Assembly (NCBI GenBank): GCA_963721175.1
Contig: CAVRIG010000008.1
Location: 124,001 to 188,000 of the forward strand
Reading direction: 5' to 3'
Source of the DNA: Aliishimia sp963721175
Lineage (GTDB): Bacteria; Pseudomonadota; Alphaproteobacteria; Rhodobacterales; Rhodobacteraceae
Length of the DNA: 64,000 nucleotides
Numbering within the stretch: position 1 is the stretch's first letter; every line of letters starts with the position of its first letter. The notes beneath the pieces are model-generated. The model made no database searches. It had not been told where the DNA came from and saw only the letters and a program-made list of their open reading frames with translations. This document shows positions 1 to 9,240 of this stretch, piece after piece. The translations under genes and the position numbers were made by a program.

Positions 1-486
1 AGCAGCCATTCCGCGACCGGCGCGCCGAAGACCTGCCCGGCCGATCCCGCCGCGGTGGCGATGGCCAGCGACATCGACCGGTTCTCGTCCGAGGACGCGC
101 GGCCCACCACGGCCAGGATCACGCCGAAGCCCGTGCCCGCGATGCCGAAGCCCACGAGCCACGCATAGAGCTGGTGCTCCAGCGGCGTGGTCGGCGCACG
201 CCGACAGCACCAGCCCGGCGGCATAGATCAGCGCGCCGAGGATGATCGCCTTGCGGTCGCCGATCTTTTCGGCGATGGCGCCGAAGATCGGCTGGCCGAT
301 GCCCCAGGCGAGGTTCTGGATCGCGATGGCGAGGGAGAACTCCGCGCGCGGCCAGCCGAATTCCTCGGCGATGGGGATCTGGAACACGCCGAAGGAGGCG
401 CGGACCGCGAAGCTGACCATGATGATGAGGCAGCCGGCCATCAGGACCGGGGTGAAGAGCGGGGTCTGGGACTTCGCGAGCGGCAT
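1..486 (-). CDS. MFS transporter, 5' part only (runs off the window)
   Basis: This is the N-terminal part of a major facilitator superfamily permease, reading leftwards and cut by the window edge. It begins MPLAKSQTPLFTPVLMAG and continues through hydrophobic helices. The loop between helices 2 and 3 carries the MFS motif A-like stretch AEKIGDRKAIILG. The reading frame breaks near position 189. Removing one base there joins LSACAD to TPLEHQLYAWLVGFGIAG and restores continuous MFS sequence to the edge. The general look is that of monocarboxylate/OFA-type MFS carriers, but the substrate cannot be told. It diverges from zapE across about 120 bp. The shift is probably a sequence error, because many genes here show the same defect. 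Confidence 0.8.
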   Translation of the reverse strand, partial: MPLAKSQTPLFTPVLMAGCLIIMVSFAVRASFGVFQIPIAEEFGWPRAEFSLAIAIQNLAWGIGQPIFGAIAEKIGDRKAIILGALIYAAGLVLSACADHAAGAPALCVARGLRHRGHGLRRDPGRGGPRVLGREPVDVAGHRHRGGIGRAGLRRAGRGMAA

Positions 487-604
487 GGGCGATCTCCGAT
501 GCGGCGCACATTGCGGAAAGCCGGGCCGCGTCAAATCAGGAGTTTTGACGGACCACATCAAATCCGCTTGCGTGTGATGGACTGGATCGGGATACCTGAC
601 GGGC

Positions 605-1673
605 ATGACCATTCTGGCCGACGCATATGCCGCGCGGATCGCCGCCGGAGAGCTGACACCCGATCCGGCGCAAGAGGCGGTCGTTCCGGAACTGGAGCGG
701 ATCCGGGCCGCGTTGGCCGAACCGGCGAAACGCGGGCTCTTCCGCAAGGCGCCCGAGCCGCCCAAGGGCCTCTACATGTGGGGCGGGGTGGGCCGCGGCA
801 AATCCATGCTGATGGACATGTTCGTGGAGACGCTGGAGGTGCCCGCGCGGCGCGTCCATTTCCACGCCTTCATGCAGGAGATCCACGGCGCGATGCACGA
901 GGCCCGCAAGCGCAACACCAAGGACGCGCTGGAGCCGGTGGCGAAATCCGTGGCCGACTCGGTTCGGCTACTGGCCTTTGACGAGATGCAGATCACCGAC
1001 ATCACCGATGCGATGATCGTGGGCCGGCTCTTCGAGGCGCTTGTTCGATGCAGGCGTCGTCGTGGTGTCGACCTCGAACCGGCCGCCGGACGATCTCTAC
1101 AAGGACGGGCTCAACCGGCAGCTCTTCGTGCCGTTCATCGAACTCATCAAGGAGCGGATGATCGTTTGGGAACTGACCTCGCCCAAGGATTACCGGCAGG
1201 ACCGGTTGTCCGGTGCGCAGGTCTACTTCACACCCCTTGGCGCGGAGGCGCGCAAGGCCCTGGACAAGGTCTGGCAGAACCTTGTCGGCCGGCCCGGCGA
1301 GCCTCTGCACCTGAAGATCAAGGGTCGCACCGTCACGCTGCCCGAGTTCCGGAACGGCGTCGCCCGGGCACGGTTCTTCGACATCTGCGGTGCAGCACTC
1401 GGGCCTGGCGATTACCTTTCCATCGCCGATGCCGTGCGGGTGCTGATCCTCGAGGACATCCCGCAGCTTGGCCGGTCGAACTTCAACGAGGCCAAACGCT
1501 TCGTCACGCTGGTCGACGCGCTCTACGAGGCCAAGGCGCAGTTGATCGCGAGTGCTGCCGCACGGCCCGAAATGCTCTATGTCGAAGGCACGGGTGCCTT
1601 CGAATTCGAGCGGACCGCCAGCCGTTTGCGGGAAATGCAGTCAGAAGGCTGGGGCAAGCGCCCGGATGCGTGA
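605..1673 (+). CDS. zapE: Cell division protein ZapE (AFG1-family ATPase), frameshifted
   Basis: This is an AFG1/ZapE-family P-loop ATPase, which in E. coli acts at the FtsZ ring. The Walker A motif GGVGRGKS lies near residue 60, and LLAFDEMQITD supplies the Walker B Asp-Glu. A second conserved stretch, VVVVSTSNRPPDDLY, follows. The frame breaks near 1043. Deleting one G there joins GRLFEAL to FDAGVVVVSTSNR, giving a protein of about 355 residues, normal for the family. The ATG at 605 is the first in-frame start and gives the expected N-terminus. The break falls in a conserved core region with no other decay, so an assembly error is more likely than a pseudogene. Confidence 0.88.
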
Positions 1674-1891
1674 GCCGGGACGCGGCGGCCGGCTGCAACG
1701 TGCGGCACATTCGGCCCCTTCTGCTTGAAATCGAACAAATCGCGGCGATTTGACGCGTTACCGCAGGATTTTTCCTGCAGACGTGCTATGGTTTTCACAT
1801 GGCTGGGGTGCAGAGCGCTCCGACGAACCTCCATTGCGGGCGGTTTGCCTTCCGGCGGACGCAACTAGACCTGCGGTTTGGAGAATGTGAA

Positions 1892-2749
1892 ATGCCCAAG
1901 ACCATCGGAAATCCACTGTCCTGGTCGGCCAGGCAGTTCGGCAGTGCAGCCGAACATGCCGTGGCCGTGAGCGACCGGGCCGCGATGAGCGAAAACTACG
2001 CCGAGCCGGAGATCCAGACGCTCAGTTCGGACGATCTGTGGGACTCGTTGCGACAGGGATTTTCCGACTTCACGGAATTCCGGTCGGACGTGATGTTCAT
2101 CTGCATCGTCTACCCGCTGATGGGAGCCGTGCTGGCCGCGGTCGCCCTGCATGGCAGCCTGGTGCAGCTGGTCTTCCCGATCGTCTCCGGCTTTGCGCTG
2201 CTGGGGCCCTTTGCGGCCGTCGGCCTTTACGAGATGAGCCGGAGCAAGGAACAGAGCGGCGCGGCCGGATGGGCGACCGCCTTTAGGGTGATCCAGTCGC
2301 CGGCCTTCGGGGCGGTCGTGATCCTGGGCCTGCTGCACCTCGTGATCTTCATGACCTGGCTGATGGCCGCCAACACGATCTTCCAGTCGACGATGGGTCC
2401 GGACATGCCCGCATCGACCACCGCATTCTTCGGCGAGGTGTTGGGAACCACAGCCGGCTGGGCGATGATCGTGATCGGCGTTCTTGTCGGTTTCGTCTTC
2501 GCCTGCGTCGTGCTGGCGATGAGCGTCGTGTCCTTCCCCATGCTGCTCGATCGCAGCGTGGGCGTGCCGGTCGCCATCGCGACGTCGATCCGGGTGGCGC
2601 AGAAGAACCCGGTTGTGATCGCGACATGGGGCGCCATCGTCGCCGTGTCCCTGATCCTCGGGTCCGTTCCCGCGTTGCTTGGTCTGATCATCGTCTTGCC
2701 GGTGCTTGGGCACGCGACGTGGCACCTCTACCGCAAGGCGGTGAAGTGA
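1892..2749 (+). CDS. DUF2189 integral membrane protein
   Basis: This is a 285-residue polytopic membrane protein of the DUF2189 type, with about six hydrophobic segments. It has a charged N-terminal tail and then segments such as VMFICIVYPLMGAVLAAVAL and FVFACVVLAMSVVSFPMLL. It ends in a short basic tail. The ATG at 1892 is preceded by GGAGAATGTGAA, a good ribosome binding site, so it is preferred to an in-frame ATG 93 bases upstream that lacks one. Its biochemical role is unknown. It stands alone, converging on folC. Confidence 0.8.
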   Translation: MPKTIGNPLSWSARQFGSAAEHAVAVSDRAAMSENYAEPEIQTLSSDDLWDSLRQGFSDFTEFRSDVMFICIVYPLMGAVLAAVALHGSLVQLVFPIVSGFALLGPFAAVGLYEMSRSKEQSGAAGWATAFRVIQSPAFGAVVILGLLHLVIFMTWLMAANTIFQSTMGPDMPASTTAFFGEVLGTTAGWAMIVIGVLVGFVFACVVLAMSVVSFPMLLDRSVGVPVAIATSIRVAQKNPVVIATWGAIVAVSLILGSVPALLGLIIVLPVLGHATWHLYRKAVK

Positions 2750-2787
2750 CACCACACTGACCGGCCGCCGGGTCTGCATCAGCGCGC

Positions 2788-4059
2788 TCAACCGTGTTCG
2801 CGCAGGATACTGCCGGCAAGGTAGAGCGATCCGCAGATCAGGACCCGCGCCGTCGGGTTTTCCCTGCGGATGACCTCAAGCGCTGCAGACACGCTGTCGG
2901 CCGTGCGCGCGGACAGCCCTTTGGCGGCGGCTGCGGCGGCGGTATCCTCCGCCGGAAGGGTGTTCGGCTCCCCCGGGATCGAGACCGCTGTGAGGCTTGC
3001 GACGCGTCCCACCAGCGGGGCCATGTACCCGGCCACGTCCTTTGTGTTCATCATCCCGCAGATCAGGTGTGTCTCCCGGTCCGGCAACCGGCCCAGCGTC
3101 TCGGCCAAGGTGACGGCGCAGGCCGCATTGTGCCCGCCGTCGAGCCAGAATTCCGCCTCTGGTGCTGCATCGATCAGCGGCCCGCGAGTCAGCCGCTGCA
3201 TGCGGGCCGGCCAGACGGTCTGCGTGACGGCGGCCTCGCAGGCCTCCTCGTCGCAGTCCAGCTCACGTAGGACGGCGATTGCCGCACCCGCGTTCTGGAA
3301 CTGGTGCGCGCCCATCAGGACGGGCGGTGAGAGGTCCAGAAGCCCGGTCTCATCCTGATAGACGAGCCGCCCACGCTCCTCCCAGACGTGCCAGTGCTGC
3401 CCCTGCGCCAGGAGCGGCGCGCCCAGCCGCGCGGCGCGATCCTCGATGACCTCCATCGCCTCCTCGGATTGCCCGGACACCACGCACGGGATCAGCCGCT
3501 TGAGGATGCCGGCCTTCTCGAAGGCGATCTGCGCGATCGTGTCGCCGAGGAATTGCGGGTGATCGAAGGAGACTGGCGTGATGACCGTCAGGCGGGGCGT
3601 GTCGAAGACGTTGGTGGCGTCGAGCCGTCCGCCGAGGCCCACTTCCAGCAGGGTGTAGTCCGCCGAGGTTCGCGCGAAGGCCAGGAACGCCGCGCAAGTG
3701 GTGATCTCGAAATAGGTGATCGGCTCGTCGCCGTTGGCGGCGTAGCACTCGTCCAGCACTTCGGTCAGGTGCAGCTCGGATATCAGCTCGCCCGCCAGAC
3801 GGATGCGTTCATGAAACCGCGCGAGATGCGGCGAGGTATAGGCATGCACGCGTCGCCCCGACGCCTCCAGTCCAGCGCGGATCATGGCGAGCGTGGAGCC
3901 CTTGCCGTTGGTGCCCGCGATGTGGATCACCGGCGGGATGTCGTTCTGCGGGTTGCCCAGCCGGTCGAGCAGCCGCCAGACGCGGTCGAGCGTCAGGTCG
4001 ATCACCTTGGGGTGCAGCGTCATCATCCGTTCGAGGATGACATCGGAGCCTTGTGTCAC
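2788..4059 (-). CDS. folC: Bifunctional folylpolyglutamate/dihydrofolate synthase
   Basis: FolC adds glutamate to dihydropteroate and to folates in the cytoplasm (dihydrofolate and folylpolyglutamate synthesis). The 423-residue protein has the Mur-ligase-like P-loop GTNGKGST near residue 50 and the folate-binding stretch YTSPHLARFHERIR. Further in are EVGLGGRLDATN, the SFDHPQFLGDT segment and a C-terminal domain with LDGGHN. Length and motifs are typical. Its ATG overlaps the accD stop by four bases (ATGA), so it is translationally coupled to accD, the usual accD-folC arrangement in proteobacteria. Confidence 0.96.
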   Translation of the reverse strand: MTQGSDVILERMMTLHPKVIDLTLDRVWRLLDRLGNPQNDIPPVIHIAGTNGKGSTLAMIRAGLEASGRRVHAYTSPHLARFHERIRLAGELISELHLTEVLDECYAANGDEPITYFEITTCAAFLAFARTSADYTLLEVGLGGRLDATNVFDTPRLTVITPVSFDHPQFLGDTIAQIAFEKAGILKRLIPCVVSGQSEEAMEVIEDRAARLGAPLLAQGQHWHVWEERGRLVYQDETGLLDLSPPVLMGAHQFQNAGAAIAVLRELDCDEEACEAAVTQTVWPARMQRLTRGPLIDAAPEAEFWLDGGHNAACAVTLAETLGRLPDRETHLICGMMNTKDVAGYMAPLVGRVASLTAVSIPGEPNTLPAEDTAAAAAAKGLSARTADSVSAALEVIRRENPTARVLICGSLYLAGSILREHG

Positions 4060-5006
4060 GTCTGGCTGCCCTTTTTGCCGGCCGCGGCGGGTTCGGCCGG
4101 CGCCTGCGCCGGCTCAACGCTCGGCGCGGGTGGCGGCAGATCGGCCTTGATGGCCGGGGGCAGGCGCAGGAGCATGCGTATGATCGAGATCAGCTCGTCG
4201 CGCATCTGGCCGCGCGGTGTCACCCGGTCGAGCATGCCGTGATCGAGCAGGTATTCCGCGCGCTGAAACCCTTCGGGCAGCTTTTCGCGGATCGTTTGTT
4301 CGATCACGCGGGGGCCGGCGAAGCAGATCAGCGCACCCGGCTCGGCGATATGGACATCGCCCAGCATCGCATAGGACGCCGTGACACCCCCCGTGGTCGG
4401 GTGCGTGAGGACCACGATGTAGGGCAGTCCCGCTTCCTTCAGCATCTGGATCGCCACGGTGCTGCGCGGCATCTGCATCAGGCTCAGAATGCCCTCCTGC
4501 ATCCGCGCGCCGCCGGCCGCGGAAAACAGGATCAGCGGCCGCTTGAGCTTCACCGCCTCTTCGGCCGCCGCGATGATCGCGTTGCCGACATACATGCCCA
4601 TGGATCCGCCCAGGAAGGAGAAATCCTGCGCCGCACCGACGATCGGCGTCCGCCCGATCTCGCCCGTGGCGACCAGCATCGCCTCCTTCTCGCCGGTGCT
4701 GCGCTGCGCGGTGCGCATCCGATCCGGGTACCGCTTCTGGTCGCGGAAGTGGAGCGGATCGGCGACCGGTTCGGGCACCGCGACCTCGGAAAAGACGCCG
4801 CCATCGAACAGGGTCCGAAATCGGTCGCGCGGGGTTATGGCCATGTGATGGCCGCAGCTCGTGCAGACGTTCAGGTTGCCGGCCAGCTCCCGGTGGAACA
4901 GCATCGTGCCGCAGCCTTCGCACTTGCTCCACAGGTTGTCGGGCGTGTCGCGGCGCGAGAAGATCGAGTTGATCCGGGGCCGGACATAGTTGGTGATCCA
5001 GTTCAT
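4056..5006 (-). CDS. accD: Acetyl-CoA carboxylase carboxyltransferase subunit beta
   Basis: AccD is the beta half of the carboxyltransferase that moves CO2 from biotin to acetyl-CoA, the first step of fatty acid synthesis. The 316-residue protein starts MNWITNYVRPRINSIF and has the four-cysteine zinc ribbon (C29, C32, C48, C51). The crotonase-fold core contains FSAAGGARMQEG and HPTTGGVTAS. A proline/alanine-rich tail of about 30 residues follows the conserved domain. It is the upstream gene of an accD-folC operon with a four-base overlap. Confidence 0.97.
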   Translation of the reverse strand: MNWITNYVRPRINSIFSRRDTPDNLWSKCEGCGTMLFHRELAGNLNVCTSCGHHMAITPRDRFRTLFDGGVFSEVAVPEPVADPLHFRDQKRYPDRMRTAQRSTGEKEAMLVATGEIGRTPIVGAAQDFSFLGGSMGMYVGNAIIAAAEEAVKLKRPLILFSAAGGARMQEGILSLMQMPRSTVAIQMLKEAGLPYIVVLTHPTTGGVTASYAMLGDVHIAEPGALICFAGPRVIEQTIREKLPEGFQRAEYLLDHGMLDRVTPRGQMRDELISIIRMLLRLPPAIKADLPPPAPSVEPAQAPAEPAAAGKKGSQT

Positions 5007-5080
5007 CTGCCTGTCCTGGCTATCGTCGCTGTGTCATGCCGAGATAGACGCCGGGCGCGCCGAATGCAATTGCGGGTGAG

Positions 5081-5965
5081 CTACCGCCGAAGGGCCAGCC
5101 GCGCCGCGAGCCAGCTGACGATCATCAGCGCGAAATCCACCGGCAGGAGGCTGCGAACCACCGCTTCGTCCGTCATTTCGAAGGTGTAGGTGAAAAGCGC
5201 CAGCCCGGAGAGGTAGTCGGGCGGCGCCACGATCAGCATGCCGAGGACGTTGTTGGCGAAATGGATTGCGATGGCCGGACCCAGCGATCCGGTACGCGCC
5301 GTGATGTCCGCCATCAGGATGGAGAAGACCCCGGCCCAGAGGACGATGAGCCATGCGTTGGCGCCCATCTCGCTGTCGTAATGAGCCACCGCGAACACGA
5401 GTGACGGCACTCCCATCCAGATCCAGGGCGACTTCGTGCGGGCGGCAAGCTGCTGCTGCAAGTAGCCGCGGAACAGGATTTCCTCGGCGGAGACCTGCAC
5501 CAGCACCGCCAGCAGCGACAGCGGCAGCAGGGTCAGCCAGCGCGCCGTCGCCAGTCCCCGCAGGGTATTTTCGGTCAGGTCCCAGGGCGGCAGGACGGCG
5601 ACCGCCAGGTTCAGAACCAACAGTGCCAGCAGCACGCGGCGGAAATGGCTCCAAACCCGGTCGCCCAGCACCCCGATGAAGCTGCGGTTGTGCACCCAGC
5701 GCAGCGCGATCCCGACCGCCACCAGCCATGCCCCGAAGCTGAAGAGCACGGTCAGCATGGTGAGGGGCGTCGTGCCCTGGAAGAGATCCTCGGCGAATCC
5801 GAAATTGCCACGGCTTTCGAAAAAGCTCCGCAAACCTTCCACGAAGATCAGCAGGAGCGTGTAGGTGACGACCGCGATCAGGACGCAACCGGCCAGCGTC
5901 CATGGCAGGCCCTCGCGCCCGTTTCGTGCCGGTGCGACAAGCCGTTCGTGCGGCGCATAATTCAC
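5081..5965 (-). CDS. CPBP-family intramembrane metalloprotease
   Basis: This is a membrane protein of about 294 residues with roughly eight hydrophobic helices and the CPBP/Abi signature. Motif 1 is SAEEILFRGYLQQQL (the paired Glu and the Arg), motif 2 is FAVAHYD, and motif 3 is AIAIHFANNVLG. These residues form the glutamate/histidine active site of CAAX-type proteases. The start is GTG, overlapping the stop of the upstream ABC-like gene by about four bases (GTGA), which implies coupled translation. The substrate is unknown. The tight coupling makes a functional link with the ABC-like protein worth testing. Confidence 0.88.
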   Translation of the reverse strand: MNYAPHERLVAPARNGREGLPWTLAGCVLIAVVTYTLLLIFVEGLRSFFESRGNFGFAEDLFQGTTPLTMLTVLFSFGAWLVAVGIALRWVHNRSFIGVLGDRVWSHFRRVLLALLVLNLAVAVLPPWDLTENTLRGLATARWLTLLPLSLLAVLVQVSAEEILFRGYLQQQLAARTKSPWIWMGVPSLVFAVAHYDSEMGANAWLIVLWAGVFSILMADITARTGSLGPAIAIHFANNVLGMLIVAPPDYLSGLALFTYTFEMTDEAVVRSLLPVDFALMIVSWLAARLALRR

Positions 5966-8900
5966 GCTTTTTCGACCTCGTTTTCCGGCTCGGGCGGCGT
6001 CTGGTTCAGCGGGCGCACATCGCCCGCGCGGTCCGGAAACCGGACACCCAACTCGCGGATGAACTCGGCGGCGTTGGTCAGATGGCCGGAGACCGTCTGC
6101 AGCAGGCTGAACGCGACCTGCGGGTCGGTCTGCACCACCGACAGGTATTCGCGCGCGCCGATCCGCAGGAAGACGCTGTCCTTGGTCGCGATCATGTCCA
6201 TCTGCCGAGGCTCGTTTCGGATCACGGCGAGGTCGCCTATGACGCGCCCCGGCTCGATGAGGGTGATTCTTGTGCGCTCGCCGCTTTCGTCGGCGTAGCT
6301 GAGTTCCGCCTCGCCCTTGACGCAGAGATACGCCGCGTCCGGCGGTGCCCCGCGGGAGAAGATCGGCTTTCCCGTCTTGGCGTTGTACCACTGTGCCGAA
6401 AACGCCAGCAGGCGCTGGTTGCGCGGGGCGAGATCGGCGAAGAGGTTGTTGTGCGCGATGATGCGAAGCTTGCGTTGCAGGTCGTCGGCGCCGTCATCGG
6501 TCAGGTCGAGCGGATCGCTCTGCTCCACACCGTCGACGCGACCGTTGCGAACCTCGATGAAGATGTCGTACTCCTCGGGATCGGCGAAATCGTCCTCCAT
6601 GAAGATCAGCGTGGCGTTCTGCAGAAGATCGCGCAGCTGATGACGCGTCTGCGCCTGGCTTTCGGCGCCGTGGGAGGCGAGGGCCTTGTCGAGGATCAGG
6701 ATGTCGGGACGCTTCATGGCTGCACGGCTGAAGGCGGCGCGCTCCAGGAAGACGGCCGGCAAGTTGGTTCCGCCGATGCCGGTATCGACGTCCCAGATGG
6801 TTTCCGCCACGAGTTGCCGCAGGCCGTGACTGTCCAGTAGTTCGGCCACGACGTCCTCCACCAGTTCGCAGCGCGCACCGGCCATGCTGGCGATACGGCC
6901 GAACAGCAGGTTTTCCAGCACGGTGAGGCGCGGCAGGTAGACGTCGGGCGACACCGGGATGAAAAGTTCGTTGGTCGCTTCGCGCAACTCGGCCCCGCGT
7001 TCCTTGCGGATGGTCAGGATCTCCTGCTTGAAGCTGTCGGGGAAGGTCGGTCCGATCTGCTCGGCGGTGAAGAGGAAGGGCACCGTCAGCAGCAGCGCGA
7101 ACTCATCCTCCGTCAGCGCGCCGTCGCCCTCGTTCCGCCGGCGCGACGCGATGTCCGTCAGGCGTTCGAAAAGCTCCGGCTCGATGCCGAGCGCCTGGAA
7201 CAGCGGATGCTCCGTCCCGTCCTTGCCGAAGGTCTGGTCGAGCGTGTCGACGACGCTCTGCGAAATCGCGATCGTCTGCTCGCCCAGGCCGTGATCCATG
7301 ATCAGGCTGAGCAGCTTGCGGTCCGCGGCCAGGCTTTCCTGCGAAATCTCGACCCGAGGCGCCGCATAGAGCAGGTTGCCGCCGAGCGGGATCGTCGGGT
7401 TGAACGTGTCCGGATCGAACGCATAGACGACATCGTCCAGGCCCTTGTCACACAGCGCCTGCCAAACCTCCTGGCGCAGTTCAACCACCCGCTCCGACAG
7501 CTTCGGGTGCAGTTCCGGGTTGATCCGCGCGCCGAGCATCCGGCGGAACATGAATTCGTCGATGCCCATCGCCTGCGTCAGCTTGAACCACCAGCCCCGG
7601 ATGTCACCGTCGTCCGTGAAATCCGCGATGCCGGGGTCCGTCCAGTCCGAGGACAGGCTGTCGCTGCTGTTGCCGGCCTTGCTGGCCTCCAGCGCGTCGG
7701 CGTCCACCTGCGACGGATCCCAGTTGACCGTCCGGGGGCTCGTGCGCAGCGGCATCATCAAGTTCGACCCCAAGGTGCCGTCGAAGAAATAGGGCCGCGA
7801 GTGGGCATAGCCGATGCGGGCGGCGATCACGGCCTGATGCAACCCGTTGAGCGCATGGTCGCCGATCGTGACGGAGCCGCGGGCCGGCAGGACCTCGCGC
7901 GTGAGCACGTCGGCCAACGCGGTGCGTTCCAGTTGTCCCGGCACCTTGATCGCGACGCGGCTGCCCGCAGGTATGTCGAGCGAAATGTTCTCGAGCACCG
8001 GATTGCCGGCAGCATCCCGCACCGTCACGTCCTTGATCGAGATGTCGCCATCGAGGCGCGGGACGCTCTCCGGGTCCCCCTCGAACAGCCTGTCGTCGAT
8101 CATCCCCGGCGGCGCGAAGCGTTCGGTCACCACCTCCCACCGCAGCGACATGTCCTGCACCTGGTTGTAGTAGTCGAGAAGCTCTTTCCACGGTGCGGAG
8201 AGATCCTTGTAGGCGGCGAGTGCCGCGACCAGCGCGCCCACGGTGATGTCGCCCCGGATCGCCAGACACGCCCCCCACGGAGTAGAAGAAGAACGGCGTG
8301 AGCTGCGTGATGAAGTTGTTGAGGAACTTCATGAAGAACTTCTTCTGGTAGATCTGGAAGCGGATCCCGAAGAGCCGCCCCAGCCGGTCGGTGAACTGCG
8401 CGCGCCGGTATCGCCAGCCGCCGTTCAGTCGCAGGTCCTGCATGCCCGCCGCCGTCTCGCCGATTTCGGAGGAGAGCTGCGCGCACCTGCACGATTCGCT
8501 TCTTGTTGAGCTGGTTGATCTGCCGCTGCAGGATCGGGATGATCCAGGCCTGCAGCGGAATGAGAGCGATGCCGGCCAGGCCGAACCACACCGATTGCAG
8601 GAACAGGAAGAGCACGATGATCAGCATCTGGCCCGCCTGAAACACCGGCTGCGCCACCGCGTCGCCCATCAGCCCGCCCATCGGCTCGGCCTCCGACGTC
8701 ACCATGGAGACCAGTTCGCCCTGGCTGGTGCGCTGGAAATAGCTGTTTCGGGAACCGCATCATCCGCGCGATCAGGTCGATAGCGGAAGCGGCGCAGCAG
8801 TCCGCTCCGACAGGACACCCTTCATCGTGTTCAGCCGCATCTTCAGCAGCCCGTGCACCAACACCGCACCGAGGTAGCCGAAGCTGAGCGCGAGCAGGAA

Positions 8901-9094
8901 CTGCATCTGCGTGAACTCGAAGCCGTAGACGTCGATGATCGACGTCTCCGCCCCGATCGCGTCGTTGATGATCCGCTTGGGCAGTTCCAGCGTGGCATAG
9001 AGGAACGGGAAGGTGATCAGCGTGAACACCAGCAGAAGAATAGCTGATCCCGTTTCGAGTATTTCCAGATGAAGGAAAAAAGGGATCGTTCCAT
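5962..9094 (-). CDS. ABC-type membrane protein with degenerate ATPase domain and C-terminal cyclic-nucleotide-binding domain, frameshifted
   Basis: Once six one-base shifts are corrected (about 9040, 8801, 8779, 8747, 8480 and 8275) this encodes roughly 1042 residues. Residues 1-335 form an ABC exporter-like membrane domain, starting MERSLFSFIWKYSKRDQ. Residues from about 346 have the fold-level pattern of an ABC nucleotide-binding domain, but each catalytic motif is altered. The Walker A position reads KVPGQLERTA with no Gly-Lys-Ser/Thr, the Q-loop reads GYAHSR, the LSGGQ position reads NLPAVFLE, Walker B ends LILDK instead of LDE, and the switch His is absent (IFMEDD). About 265 extra residues (roughly 448-713) split this domain. 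Residues of about 878-998 form a Crp-like cNMP-binding domain with PGRVIGDLAVIRNEPRQ. It precedes and overlaps the CPBP protease gene. The substrate and any nucleotide are unknown. Confidence 0.8.
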
Positions 9095-9240
9095 TTGCGG
9101 TACTTTCGTGCTGAAACGTCAGATTCAGGTTTGCAAACTAGGGCTGCGGCGCCGCGCAATACAACTGCGCTTGGGCCTTGCGGCGGGTCTGATGCGCGGG
9201 CTATTCCGAGAGAGGTCCAGTTTTCCAGGGAGGCCAGCTG

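Noticed and set aside
1763..1778. Hairpin GCAGGA-TTTT-TCCTGC before the DUF2189 gene
   Set aside because: The stem is short and no T-run follows on either strand, so a terminator or operator cannot be supported.
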